This document shows, one piece after another, positions 14,116-25,690 of a stretch of 64,000 bases of DNA. This stretch comes from Obelidium mucronatum. Taxonomy: Eukaryota; Chytridiomycota; Chytridiomycetes; Chytridiales; Chytriomycetaceae. The notes beneath the pieces are model-generated. The model had not been told where the DNA came from and did no database searches. It worked only from the letters and a program-made list of their open reading frames with translations. How positions within the stretch are numbered: the first letter of the stretch is position 1; each line of letters begins with the position of its first letter. Made by a program: the position numbers and the translations under genes. The stretch is from assembly GCA_025765595.1 (NCBI GenBank), contig JAIVFH010000012.1:310001-374000 (forward strand), written 5' to 3'.

Positions 14116-17100
14116 ATGGCCGACGACCACCTCCACGCGGACCTTCACGATGGTTCGCTTCGGAGATCTTATTTCTGTATATTTCTTGAAAGCTCACTGA
14201 ATTCAACAATTCCAGGAAAACATGCGCGTGTTAGGCTTCAAAAACACAATGATGGCGAGAAGGTGGATGGATCCTGGATGGATCGCGAGAGACACGACAT
14301 TCAGACGTATGAATACTTGTGTCATATCGGAGAAGCGAAAGAGTATGCTGTCTGTTTTCTGATAACCAACTCTTTTTGATATTAACTCTGACATCAACAA
14401 TAGATGGATCGAGGCATGCATTAAAGAAGACATTGCAGCAACAACAGAGCTCGAAGAAGAAATGAGGAAATGGAATTGTTGTCGCGAAAGCTGGCAAAGT
14501 CGTTCCACCCAGAGAGTGTGAAGCGGATCTTTGAGGTGGAGAGAGGTCGCCACTCCTGTCAACACCTACATCAAAACTGAAAAAGAAAACACGCGTTTTT
14601 TTAGAATCGAACCAAGCTGCAATACAAGCATTCAGATAACATCAACTTTTTATTCAACGCCATGAAGGCGGTTGGGCTTCCAGATGTGAGCAGCGATTTC
14701 TTATCATATTCTCACTTCATGATCATCTCACTTTCCAAATTCCTTGCAGGTCTTCTTTTTTGAAACAACTGATCTCTATGAGAAAAAGAATTTCCCCAAA
14801 GTTGTTTATTGCCTTACACGCTCTAAGGTTAGCGCACTTGTGTGTGATTCCGTTGTTCAGCACTTAAACTCAATATTTCTCCGCTTCTTCTCTCTTTTTT
14901 TTACAATGTCAAGTCACGTACTTGCAAAAAAAGGCCTCGCTCCTTCCATCAACAACCTTGTCGGCAAACTCACCTTCACCGAAGACCAAATCGAAGCAAC
15001 ACAGCAATCTTTGGAAGCAAGTGGAGTCTCCATGCCTCAATTCGGAAACATTGAAAACGCATTGGCTACCGCTATTGAGGAAAAAGCGGAAGATCAAGAG
15101 TCTTCAGAAGATCGAGGTTCACATTTAAGTTTCATCCACATTTTTTTTCACTTCTTATTTCCATACTCTGTTCTATAATATAGCGAGAAGAGAGCGTGAG
15201 GAAAACGAGAAAGCACGCCAAGACCACTTCCAAAGAAATATTGGAAAATTAATTCAACTGCAATCGCTAGTTCGCACGAATCAAGCACGAAAACTTTTGA
15301 CCGAGTTGAAGGAAGCAGACCGTATCAAAAAAATCACCAAAGTGCAAGCCGTCGCACGAGCACGTCATGCTAGAAAGCGATTGGAATCGTTGCAAGAGAA
15401 GAAGGCGAAACTTGATAAAGAGAATCGATGGCACGAGTTGTCCAGCAAAGAAAAGCTGTTTGTAAAGGTCAGGCGAAATTTCCCAGATGCTCAAAAAAAC
15501 TCTTTTAACCTTGGCCTTAAATTGCAGCTGCAAGCGCGAGTGAGAGGAAAAAAGGAGCGGCTCAAATATAAAGCTAGACTTGAGCATTACCAGAACAATG
15601 CCGAAGCCGTGGTCAAGATACAAGCCCTATGGCGCGCAAAACAAATGAGAAAGGCATACAAGAATTTGAGTGAGTTTCTACAAAATTCAGTTAGTCTTTT
15701 GGGTTTTTAACTTTTTCACGCAAGCGTCCCTCCAAAACCCTTCGACAAAGATTATTCACGAGTTTGCCCATCTACTCGATGAATCAGACCGCGATTTCGA
15801 AGACGACTTGGATATTGAAGATCTGCGGCAACACGTTGTCAGAATGATTCGTGAAAACGTAGCCACAGAAGCGGAGCTCAATGAACTCGACCTTAAAATT
15901 GCACTCCTTGTCAAGAATAGAATTGGAATCGAGGACGTGTATCACCAGACGCTGAGTGAAGGTTCCGGAAGCACTTCGACGACTGCTTACTACAAAAAGA
16001 TGAAGAATGCGAATGCCGGCCCTGATCAGGCGCAACGAGCCAGTGTCGTTGCAGAATCGGATAAATGCGCCGCGCCTTTTATCCAGAAAGTATTGGATAA
16101 AGAAGCAAGAGCTAAACTGGAGGCATATCAACAGCTTTTTTATTTGCTGCAAACAAATCCAAACTACTTGGCCAAGCTCATGTATTCCTTAAGCAAAAGA
16201 ACGGCCGGGAATATTTTAAAGGTGTTGGAGCAAGTGACTTTGACTCTATTTGGATACGCTCAGAATGTCCGTGAAGAATATTTGCTGCTGAACCTTATTA
16301 AGGTACCGCAAAATTCGATGTTTATGTCTCTTGAAGATTAATTTTTTTCTTGATTCAGACATGCATTAAACTCGAAGTTGGCGAGATTGAGAAATTGGAT
16401 GAATTCTGGCGAGCAAATCCACTATTCATCAAATTGGTCCTACAATATGTCAGGTAATATACATTTCATGGAGAAGAGCAAACATGTTTTTAACTTTTCT
16501 CAAACAGAGGAGCAAAAGAACGTCAGTTTTTCAGAGACTTATTTCAACCTCTCATCAAAGTTGTGCTTTTGGACGCTTCTTTGAATCTGGAAACAGACCC
16601 AGTATTTGTAAGTATTTCTATTTAATTGAGAGATAGATGGCCACTAAAATTATATCTAGATTTACAAAAATCTGATTCGTGAAGACGAGCTTCAAACCGG
16701 AGAGCAATCTAAGCGATCCTACGAAGCCAGCATTGAACAGATTTCGGAGGACCCAGACGTGAAGAGAAAATTGCAAGATAGTATGTTCCATTTTTTCACG
16801 ACTTCTTTGCCCTCTCCTAACAAATTTTCCTAGATACAACCAAACTTCAGCAAATTACAGATATGTTCTTGAAAGCAATTATGGACTCGCTTAAAAGCAT
16901 GCCGTTTGGAATTCGATACATTGCCATGCAGCTGAAGGAAACTATGAAAGCGAAGTTTCCCGGAAATGACACAGAAATTCTTAAGATTGTTGGAAACCTG
17001 ATATACTATAGATATATGAATCCGGCGATTGTGTGAGTTGATTTCCTTTTAATTGAGAAAAAAATTTAGTTAAATATTCGAATGGAAAAGCGCCCCTGAA

Positions 17101-19133
17101 GGTTTCGATATTATCGAGTGTTCCTGTTTCTCCAATTCAAAGAAGGAATCTCGCTGAAGTGAGTGGGTCCGACGCTATTTGAATTATCATTGACTCTTCT
17201 TTCAGGTGGCGAAGACTCTGCATCAAATATCTGTCTGCCGATTGGCCGGAACTGAAAACAACGCTGCTCTTGCGTCTTACATAACGGAAGCGAATAAGAA
17301 GTTTATGAATTTCTTTAACGAAGGTGTGAGCTCCATCCTTTGGCAATTCCTAAAATCTAAAAATTAAACTTAATAGCCTCGGAAGTGGTTTCTTCGGAAG
17401 AGCACTTTGGAATGGATGAATACATTGACCTCAGTCGTAATCAAAAGTTATCCATCTTCATAACACCAAATGAAATATTCCAAGTGCATGACGCTTTAAA
17501 TAGCTGCGTCGAGGATATTGTAGGCTTTCAGATATAACTAATCGAGTGATTATCATTTAACTATTGGTATCGCAGATTGCCGATAAAAATGATCCAATGA
17601 AGCAAGTCTTGAATGAATTGGGACCCGCCCCTTCTCCCTCAGAAAATACAAGACAGGAAGTTTATTTGAACTTGGTTAACAAGTTTCCTGCGCTAGAAGG
17701 TGCGTCTCAGTTGTAATTCTACCGAATCAAAACAAATACCCACTTATAATTGGCGACGTTCAACTTAGACCAAGACCAAAAAACCAGACATCTCATAAAC
17801 GAAACAAAGCGTCTCGTTTTGGTTGTTCTTAAAGTCCAAACCGGCACAACGCTTCTAGATATTCTCGAGTCGCCGGTAACTGACAAGGAAGAGCAATTTT
17901 TCCAAGACAATACAGAAGGAGATTACAAAAAGTTGGAGGAGAGAAGAGAAAAGAAGGAAGCGCAGGAATGGCGAAATGTTGTGGATACGTCAGCTGGACC
18001 TCTTGTTTCGTCGGATCAGAATAGTACAGAAAACGCCGATTCTGTTACTTCTGACAACACAAAGCTGACGCAAGGTAGCCTTTGGAAGCAGACTGTTGAT
18101 ATTGGGGGTAGCAGAAACAAAGTAAGCCGGAAGAAGACAGCAGAGTGTGTTAGACTTGAAAACGAAAGCCATGATGAGAATGAGAATCAACTCGGATCAG
18201 GCTCCTTATTTTTCGGAAGTGGATCATTGTTTTGCTTGAAAGCAGATCCATCGGTGGCGTAAGTTTAAACTGTCGGATGTAAAGAAAAAACTAAAATCTG
18301 GCTTCGCAGCATCACCTTCAATTCTGTTAAAAAGAGGGCATTGGAAAATATGGCTAAGCTGGAAGAGACTGGTACTGTCAACAAGAAGAATGGCTACCAA
18401 GATATGCTCAACATGATTGCACATGTAAGCCGCGATCTTTATTCTTGGCAAGATTTAATATTAATGCTTTGAATCCAGGACATGTTAAACAGGCATAAGC
18501 GAAAGAATCAACGAAAGCATGAAGGGCAGGCGCTAAAAAAAACCCTGTCCAGCTTGGAAGACAAAGCGATTTACTTGTCGGAACAAAAGAAGTCTTATCA
18601 TGACTACATAAATAGCTGTATGGCTCAGCACAAGAAAACGTAAGCTTACTATTGAACGTGCAGCTTTCAGTGACTCAAATGTTATATCTTTAGCCTTAAA
18701 GTCAAGAAAGGCCCGTTTCCGTTTACCAGGCAATACTTCCACTTAAAGGAGCTCCAAAAGTCCGGAAATGTACCGCAATTCGGATCATACAAGTTCACAG
18801 CGTTAGATCTTTATAAGCGAGGTGTCTTGATATCAATGAACGACCACAGCCCGAAACAGTTGAGTTCACAGTCTCTTTTTTGAGAAACTTAAAAATTAAT
18901 GAATCATTTACAGGTATGGACAAATCACTCTAACGATATCGTCATCGGAATCTGGAATTTTCACGATTGAGGCATCTATTCTTGGGGTCAAGTTGTCGGA
19001 CGCCATGGAATTGAGACTTGAAGACTTGTTGCAAAGTCAGTACGATGGAATTCAGACGATGGTGCTCTTTGATGTGGCGAAAGTTAACGTCAATTTGCTT
19101 ACCTACTTGCTCAACAAAAAGTTTTATGTTTAA
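14116..19133 (+). CDS. IQG1: IQGAP-family scaffold protein
   Basis: A many-exon gene. Domain order: calponin-homology domain (TYEYLCHIGEAKEWIEAC, TTDLYEKKNFPKVVYCL, LAKKGLAPSI), IQ motifs (IQLQSLVRTNQARK, VQAVARARHARKR, LQARVRGKKERLK, IQALWRAKQMRKAY), the RasGAP-related domain (LIYYRYMNPAIV) and the RasGAP C-terminal domain (RQYFHLKELQKSGN to LLTYLLNKKF). No WW domain is seen, as in fungal Iqg1/Rng2. IQGAPs organise actomyosin at the division site and bind Cdc42 and calmodulin; the GAP-related domain is inactive in the family. Four +1 surpluses occur (14462-14473, 14484-14493, 14813-14819, 17110-17118). It ends 32 bp from a convergent gene. Confidence 0.9.
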
Positions 19134-19165
19134 TTTTTGTCTTGTAAAGAAACTTGAAACATCAT

Positions 19166-20092
19166 CTATTGTCCTTTTATTTCTCCTCGTTTCCTTTTTT
19201 CAACCAAGTTGGCGCCCCACAATTCCTCTACAACATCTTTGAACTTTGTTTTTAATGTGTCTGGAAAAGCAATGGAACTCTTGCCGTTGGTGTTCACTTC
19301 AGGCATAGGAGGATTTATCTCAGGCTTTCCTGCAGCTTCTTCCACACCGATGCGATCAACTCCTTCTTTGTATCCACCGCGATGAACATGCCATATTTTG
19401 ATATCTTCACATGGATTCCGCCCCAGAATTCCAAACTGTTCAAACTCCCACAATAAACGCGCTTCAATTCCCCAAGAGCCTAGCTCAAATTCACAATTTC
19501 GAATCAGCGGTTCTGGCAAGGGAGGCATGAACACAAACGCATCATGGGATCCAATAAATCGAGGACCGCATTGTGTTCCAATGAGGGATTCCTCCTCTGC
19601 TTCCGCGTTTTCTTCATACCTCGAAAGAAAGTATGCTGTTAATGTGCCGAGGTTCGAGAATGGGCTGGTTTGAAGCAGGGAAAGTGAAGAGTCAAAGTAG
19701 ATATCCTGGTTCGATAAAATCGCGACTTTCTGTATATGATGAAGTTTGGGATCGTGTTTTAACGTTTTTGATGCATATCTGAACGCATCCGACGCGAGCA
19801 ATCTACCCTTGTGATTTGTTGTTGAAAGTACAAGTTTGGCGAGGAATAACTCGATCGGGAAATAAGGATCGACATCAAGCAAGTTGTAGAAATAAGCATG
19901 TATTTGATTCCGTTTGGGTATTAAAGTTTGAAAATCTGCAATTGGTTGGATCAGGTGTATTTTGTCAATGTAAGTGTTGTTTGTGTTGATAGCCAAAACC
20001 CTGACGAGTTCGGCAAGACGCGCGCGAGACTTTGGAGTGTACCATTGACCAATTAGATGAATTTCAATGTGGCGCGCGTTGGTAAATATCAT
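19166..20092 (-). CDS. Conserved 308-aa protein, possibly glycosyltransferase-like
   Basis: Single-exon frame of 308 residues. It has a Rossmann-like start (MIFTNARHIEIHLIGQ), a motif NQDIYFDSSL that resembles an NxD nucleotide-sugar site, then GSHDAFVFMPPLP, ELGSWGIEARLLWEF and NPCEDIKIWHVHR. Similar motif sets occur in uncharacterised proteins of fungi and protists; I cannot name the family with certainty. No signal peptide or membrane segment is evident. Tail-to-tail with IQGAP (32 bp between stops), so their 3' UTRs must overlap or be very short. Confidence 0.7.
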   Translation of the reverse strand: MIFTNARHIEIHLIGQWYTPKSRARLAELVRVLAINTNNTYIDKIHLIQPIADFQTLIPKRNQIHAYFYNLLDVDPYFPIELFLAKLVLSTTNHKGRLLASDAFRYASKTLKHDPKLHHIQKVAILSNQDIYFDSSLSLLQTSPFSNLGTLTAYFLSRYEENAEAEEESLIGTQCGPRFIGSHDAFVFMPPLPEPLIRNCEFELGSWGIEARLLWEFEQFGILGRNPCEDIKIWHVHRGGYKEGVDRIGVEEAAGKPEINPPMPEVNTNGKSSIAFPDTLKTKFKDVVEELWGANLVEKRKRGEIKGQ

Positions 20093-20301
20093 AATCTGTT
20101 ATGTTGATTTTACAAAGCAGCCAAAATCGCGAAAATGGGTACTTGACGCTCAGAGGAAGAGTTTCTGAGAAAAACCGTCACAGCCATCGCGATTAAAAGA
20201 AGGAATCCCAGGGCGCGTGGGCGAATGACGGCGGGAAAACATCCGGGCTTGCGAAACATAAATAAAAATTGTGGTCAAATACTTCTTTTAATAAATCTAT
20301 C

Positions 20302-20383
20302 GGACAGATGGCCGAGCGGTCTAAGGCGCCAGCTTCAGGTGCTGGTATCTCCGGATGCGTGGGTTCAAATCCCACTCTGTTCA
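20302..20383 (+). tRNA. tRNA-Leu (CAG)
   Basis: Class II tRNA of 82 nt: acceptor GGACAGA/TCTGTTC, D-arm GCCGAGCGGTCTAAGGC, anticodon stem CCAGC/GCTGG with loop TTCAGGT (anticodon CAG), variable arm, T-arm GTGGGTTCAAATCCCAC. A-box and B-box are intact, no intron. It sits 12 bp outside the left end of the inverted repeat. Confidence 0.95.
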
Positions 20384-20881
20384 CGTGTTTTGTGGGCGTG
20401 CACACATCTGCAGAAACTCTCAGACTTCTTGGAGTTGACCAACAATAGCTGACACTGCTTGATCGTGCGGCCAAAAATGGGATATTTGCAGCAGCATTCA
20501 TTGTATAGGGAAAGGCCCTGTTATTCACCTTTCAGTTCTCAACTTCAATGTATTTATTGTTTTGCACTGGATTTTAGTGACCAACGTGTAACGTGTCAAT
20601 CATTTCATATCCCCTTTTGTCTAAAATACTCATCTAAAGAGGAAAATCTTCACTGGCCTACATACAGGGCGCAAGAATAAATACAACAAATGGATAAAAC
20701 CAGCACCATAAAGTAAAGGTGGCGAGGTTGGGACAACAGATTAACAGTCCCGGCATTGTCAAGCAATGAGATCTGTTTCATGAGAGCAGTTCGTAATGAA
20801 TTGTTGCACGAAGATAGACAGTTGAGACGAAAGTATCGGAAAAATAGTTTAAGTCCATCATAGTGACTTCAACCTAACAAG

Positions 20882-20953
20882 TCCGATATGGTCCAATGGT
20901 CAGGATCCCGCCCTTTCACGGCGGTGGCCGGGGTTCGATTCCCCGTATCGGAG
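20882..20953 (+). tRNA. tRNA-Glu (TTC)
   Basis: 72 nt, acceptor TCCGATA/TATCGGA, D-loop TGGTCCAATGGTCAGGA, anticodon stem CCGCC/GGCGG with loop CTTTCAC (anticodon TTC), T-arm CGGGGTTCGATTCCCCG. Duplicated in the right arm on the opposite strand. Confidence 0.95.
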
Positions 20954-21026
20954 TTATGTTAACTTTTCTTATGGTTTTAATCCCTGCAGTTCTCCATTCC
21001 TTCCACAACCTCTTGAACCAAAAGTG

Positions 21027-21100
21027 CGCTCGATACTGGGATCGAACCAGTGACCTTGAGGTTAACAGCCCCACGCTACTGCCAGCTGAGCCAACCGAGC
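21027..21100 (-). tRNA. tRNA-Asn (GTT)
   Basis: 74 nt including discriminator G; acceptor GCTCGGT/ATCGAGC, anticodon stem TGGGG/CCTCA with loop CTGTTAA (anticodon GTT), T-arm ACTGGTTCGATCCCAGT. Duplicated in the right arm. Confidence 0.93.
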
Positions 21101-21131
21101 TTGTGCACTTTCAAATCTGACTAATATATGA

Positions 21132-21571
21132 TCGTAATTGCATATACGAGTAAAATGAGACATTATACAGCGCCACGGTTTATAGAATACAGCTCTTACA
21201 CTTTCTTTTAATGTTTGCTACCGTTTTGCCATTGTTGCACTGCTGGAGTTGACGTGAGCATGGAATTTGCATAAACCATTTTTTTGTCTTTGGCTGTTTG
21301 CCACAGCCAGCAAGAAAAAATGGTTCAACCAGAAAATTGCAACAACATTCTAATATTCAGGACTGGAACATTGCAACAACATTCTCATACTCTGGACTGG
21401 AACATTGCAAAAGACATTGCAACAAGATGAAATATGGCTAATTAATGTTCCTAATTGCATATACGTATAAAATTAGACATTATACGGCGCCACGGTTTAT
21501 AGAATACAGCCCTTAGACATCCTTTTAATGTTTGCTACTGTTTTTGCCATTGTTGCACTGCTGGAGTTGAC
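21132..21571. repeat. Two ~120-bp direct repeats flanking a hairpin and short iterations
   Basis: The unit running from TAATTGCATATACG to CTGCTGGAGTTGAC occurs at about 21132-21254 and again at 21451-21571. Between them lie a 50-nt hairpin (21276-21325) and two or three iterations around GGACTGGAACATTGCAACAA. The same block is present in the right arm. The copia fragment begins directly after the second repeat, so the repeats may be solo-LTR or terminal sequence of a small non-autonomous element. Confidence 0.65.
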
Positions 21572-21574
21572 AGA

Positions 21575-22162
21575 AAGCCCGCGTTTTTGGTTCCCTTGCA
21601 AGCATTCTCATCTTTGATGAACAACGCTCAAGGAGGAATGTTATTGAAAAGTCTGAACTTGGTGTATTTCTTGGTTACAAAGGAATTGACAGTCAAATTT
21701 ACTTAGTAGAAAACTATCGGACAGGTAAAGTTGACCAGTTACGTCATGTTATCGTTCATGATGCCATTCACCTTGGTATGAATCCTCAAGATTCCACTCT
21801 TGAGTTAGCTGAGGCCAGCTATCCGCCTGATTTGTTAGACACTTCAGGAATGTCTAATTCGAGTCTTGAACCTGAACCACAATCTTCATTGCTGCCATGT
21901 GATGACAATTTATCAGAAAAATTGGATTACGAGGGTTCGGATTCAGACAAAAAATCCTTGCCGGATTGGGAAGCTAATGACTTTGATATTGCCAAAGCAG
22001 TAAAATTGTCACTGCTAGACTCTAGTTCACCCCTATTGTTTTTCTTACGTGATCACTGTTACTCGCACTTGGATTTCGAGTCAAATATTTCTTCATTGAT
22101 TTTCAAGATTTCCGCGGAACGGCCGACGCTGCTTCAAAACCAACACCAAGAATTCTCCTAGA
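21575..22162 (+). mobile_element. Ty1/copia integrase C-terminal fragment (left copy)
   Basis: An open frame reads RVFGSLASILIF, EKSELGVFLGYKG and HVIVHDAIHLG, the conserved copia region at the end of the integrase domain, then an acidic linker to a stop at 22160-22162. The upstream polyprotein (gag, protease, integrase catalytic core) and the downstream reverse transcriptase are absent, so it is a relic. Identical sequence sits on the minus strand at 25044-25690. Confidence 0.75.
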
Positions 22163-22313
22163 ACAACCACCCTGTTCTTTGTGGGGGATCGTCTCGGACT
22201 TTTTAATTATCATTGTTTTTTTATTATTGTTTTGCTTTTCCTATATAAACTTGATGTTCTTCCCCACTTATTATTCTTTATTCAGATTTTTGTGGTTTTA
22301 ATCTCTTGTATTT

Positions 22314-24235
22314 TCCGTGGAAATCTCGAAAATCAATGAAGAAGTATTTGACTCGAAATCCAAGTGCGAGTAACAGTCCTTTGAACCCAGCGGTAGCAAT
22401 GCTTCGTCCCTTGACGCAGAGAAAACAGAAACTTGAGCCACATGGAAAGAATTCCCAACAGAGACAGTGTCAGATACTTCTTCAAGTGAAACAAGCTCAG
22501 ACAATTCATCAAGGTCTTCAAATGGATCAATGATAGTACTGGAGAGAATACTTGAAATCAGTGTATGAACATCAGAGTCAGAAACTTCAACTTCATCCCA
22601 AAACAGCGACGTAGAACTAAAAGCCATCGGAGGATACCAGAGCTTGAGATGATCACCAGAAACAGGACACTTGCGTTTTCTTCGGTCTAATTCCTTCAAG
22701 ACATAGGTTCCTTCGTGAACATCGTGAACAATAAATGGACCGTACCAGACATCCTTCAGCTTGCAATGAAAATGATCGTGCATGTTTGAGTCGAAGATAA
22801 GAACCGCGTCGCCAATATTCAAGTGCTCAGACCGCAGTTGTTTCTTGTGTTTTTCGTTGTAGTAGTCCGCGCCTTTCTTTCGATTCTCCTCAATTTGACG
22901 CTTTACATGTTCAAGATCCAAAACGCGACACTCCAAGACTCGCATTCTGCCGGCCAACAAGTCAACCAAAGACATTCCTTTGCGAAAATTGATGATAGAA
23001 AACGATTCTTGAACAATATCCAGATGCATAAACGGCTGCTGATAATAAACTGATTTATGCCGAATAACCGCAATAGTTTGTGTGAAGTATTTGTAGCAAG
23101 ACAGGCATTAGAGACGCGTTCCGCCCACTTCTTTGGATTGTTTCGACAAGACCTTGCGATTGCGCCCACTAATGGATTATGTCGCCGTTCGCCAGGACCA
23201 AGACCCTTATGATTGTGAGGAGCAATGAGACCGGATTTCAATATTGTACAAGTCATAAATCGCCCTCGCATTCTTTGAGACATTGCGCGTCGAAACAAAA
23301 TAGCGCTGCATAACCGTAACGATGTAACACATCCTGAATAGTCCATTTCATAGCCGCTTCCCAAGTTTGACACTTGAATGCTTTCGCTTCGTTGAGTCCA
23401 GAAATTCCCTCAGTCAGATGCCATAATTGCTGAAATCCGTTCCCAGTTTCCAGGAAATTCATACCAGTCGCCATACCAAACCAAGAATTATGTCGTTGGA
23501 GTCTTTGAGGTCGTACCGCCTCTTTTTGACGTTGAAAATTGCTGACTTTCTCACTTTCAGAACTGCTGGAGCTTGAAGACTCGCTATCCGAAGACTCCGA
23601 ACTAGATTCAGTCTCAGTGTCACTAGAACTCTCATCGCTAGAGCTATCGGACCCCTTCTTACGCCGGGAACCTTTAGACACCGCTTTTGTAGATCTTTCC
23701 AGCTTATCCAAGGTGGTAACAACTTTGCAGAAATTTCTCCAGTCATTATTCTGAACATTATCCGCTCCAATAATTTTATCCAGAATAGCTCAAACTTTGC
23801 GTTCCAGTAATCCTCAAAGGAAAGTCTTTACCGCAACTGCATCTCCTGGCTTCACGTTGTCGTCCATTGCAGTTAAGACCGAATTATATTCTCCCAAATA
23901 TTCTGCGTCACTAACGAAAATTCCACGCGACCTCTGCTTTCTTGCCATTTTTTCCAAATCCGCTAGACTGTAAAAGATATCCTGATCTTTATAATTGGTT
24001 GCAAACCAATTTGTCAACTCTTTGAAGTTGATGGTTTTAGTTTGTCCAGCCGCCCAAACCGCATATTCCTTATTGACTGCTTGAGAGACCATAGCCAATA
24101 AATAATTAATTTGTTTTGAGTCACTATCTAGACCCTTTTTCCCAATTTGTTGAAGAATGTAATAAATAAATTCTGTGACTTTCGGTCCTTGATATTGATG
24201 TGTTTTGAAATAATCTTTCTTCTTGCCCATATTGA
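22314..24235 (-). mobile_element. Internally deleted Ty3/gypsy element (gag fused to integrase)
   Basis: Read on the minus strand: a gag-like frame starts at 24230 (MGKKKDYFKTHQYQGPK), crosses two in-frame TGA codons (about 23780-23815), continues as a Ser/Glu/Asp repeat linker, and passes straight into integrase-like sequence (GISGLNEAKAFKCQTW, DVLHRYGYAAL, LGPGERRHNPLVGAIARSC). After a frame change comes the integrase C-terminus (KKGADYYNEKHKKQ, WYGPFIVHDVHEGTYVLKELD). Protease, reverse transcriptase and RNase H are missing. Non-functional remnant lying exactly in the spacer of the inverted repeat. Confidence 0.7.
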
Positions 24236-24402
24236 CTGACTACCACAATAGATTTTAAAATGGTACGCTCGCCACTGTTACAAGTACAATAAATTCTTGT
24301 TTGTTTATATAGTGTTTGGTTCGTGTGATAGTATCCAGCAATTAAGTTTGAAGACTTGAAATTGTTGGCGTCAATGTGGCACAGTAGAATAACACCAGTT
24401 AA

Positions 24403-24860
24403 CCTTTTATACGCGCTCAAACAGTTCCAACGCGTTCAAAGTAATAGGCAATAGCAAAATAGCCGAATAAAAACCTTCGCAATAATTCAGATATGTTAAC
24501 TTATGTGGTAAATCCCAATCAATCGCTCCAATGCAATATACCTAGAGTTCCCCAACCATTGTTAACATATCCAACAACACTCCTTCCTCCAAACCTTTTA
24601 TACGCGCTCAATCAGTCTAACGCGTTCAAAGTAATAGGCAATAGCGAAATAGCCGAATAAAAACCTTCGCAATAATTCAGATACGTTAACTTATGTGGTA
24701 AATCCCAATCAATTGCTCCAATGCAATATAACCTAGAGTTCCCCAACCATTGTTAACATATCCAACAACACTCCTTCCTCCAAATCTTTTACACGCGCTC
24801 AATCAGTCTAACGCGTTCAAAGTAATAGGCAATAGCGAAATAGCGGAATAAAAACCTTGA
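24403..24860. repeat. 191-bp tandem repeats (about 2.4 copies)
   Basis: Units begin with CCTTTTATACGCGCTCAA at 24403 and 24594 and with a variant (TCTTTTACACGCGCTCAA) at 24785, so the period is 191 bp. Each contains ACGCGTTCAAAGTAATAGGC and AACATATCCAACAACACTCC. Copies are over 95% alike by eye. They lie upstream of the Ty3 gag start, in the LTR/leader position. Confidence 0.85.
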
Positions 24861-25043
24861 TCGCAAAGAAAATCCCTCCATCAGTAATAAAAAAGGAGAT
24901 AAAGAAAGAATAAAAACCTTCAAGAACGTAAAAGAAGAATACAAGAGATTAAAACCACAAAAATCCAAATATAGAATAATAAGTGGGGAAGAACATCAAG
25001 TTTATATAGGAAAAGCAAAACAATAATAAAAAAACAATGATAA

Positions 25044-25690
25044 TTAAAAAGTCCGAGACGATCCGCCACAAAGAACAGGGCGGTTGTTCAAGGAGAATTC
25101 TTGGTGTTGGTTTTGAAGCAGCGTCGGCCGTTCCGCGGAAATCTTGAAAATCAATGAAGAAATATTTGACTCGAAATCCAAGTGCGAGTAACAGTGATCA
25201 CGTAAGAAAAACAATAGGGGTGAACTAGAGTCTAGCAGTGACAATTTTACTGCTTTGGCAATATCAAAGTCATTAGCTTCCCAATCCGGCAAGGATTCTT
25301 TGTCTGAATCCGAACCCTCGTAATCCAATTTTTCTGATAAATCGTCATCACATGGCAGCAATGAAGATTGTGGTTCAGGTTCAAGACTCGAATTAGACAT
25401 TCCTGAAGTGTCTAACAAATCAGGCGGATAGCTGGCCTCAGCTAACTCAAGAGTGGAATCTTGAGGATTCATACCAAGGTGAATGGCATCATGAACAATA
25501 ACATGACGTAACTGGTCAACTTTACCTGTCCGATAGTTTTCTACTAAGCAAATTTGACTGTCAATTCCTTTGTAACCAAGAAATACACCAAGTTCAGACT
25601 TTTCAATAACATTCCTCCTTGAGCGTTGTTCATCAAAGATGAGAATGCTTGCAAGGGAACCAAAAACACGGGCTTTCTGTCAACTCCAGC
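25044..25690 (-). mobile_element. Ty1/copia integrase C-terminal fragment (right copy)
   Basis: Inverted duplicate of the fragment at 21575-22162, with the same truncation points. A few substitutions distinguish it (for example DDDLSEK versus DDNLSEK and a different stop context). Confidence 0.75.

Larger units (their letters stand above)
20396..22313. repeat. Left arm of a ~1.9-kb inverted repeat
   Basis: About 1918 bp that recur in reverse complement at 24938-26857. The match starts at GCGTGCACACATCTGCAG and ends in ATCTCTTGTATT. Differences are sparse: a handful of substitutions plus two one-base length differences near 20970-20995. The arm carries tRNA-Glu, tRNA-Asn, a pair of ~120-bp direct repeats, a hairpin and a Ty1/copia integrase fragment. 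It is separated from the other arm by 2.6 kb of Ty3/gypsy remnant. Confidence 0.9.

Noticed and set aside
20459..20680. 73-aa frame duplicated in both repeat arms as a conserved gene
   Set aside because: It is duplicated only because the arms are; it lies between tRNA genes and has no coding signature.
23000..23120. A -1 shift in the Ty3 integrase as counter-example to the +1 rule
   Set aside because: The element is a decayed pseudogene with stop codons and deletions, so its frame changes say nothing about translation.
24403..24860. CRISPR-like array
   Set aside because: Units are 191 bp, contiguous and without spacers; this is a plain tandem repeat in a eukaryote.
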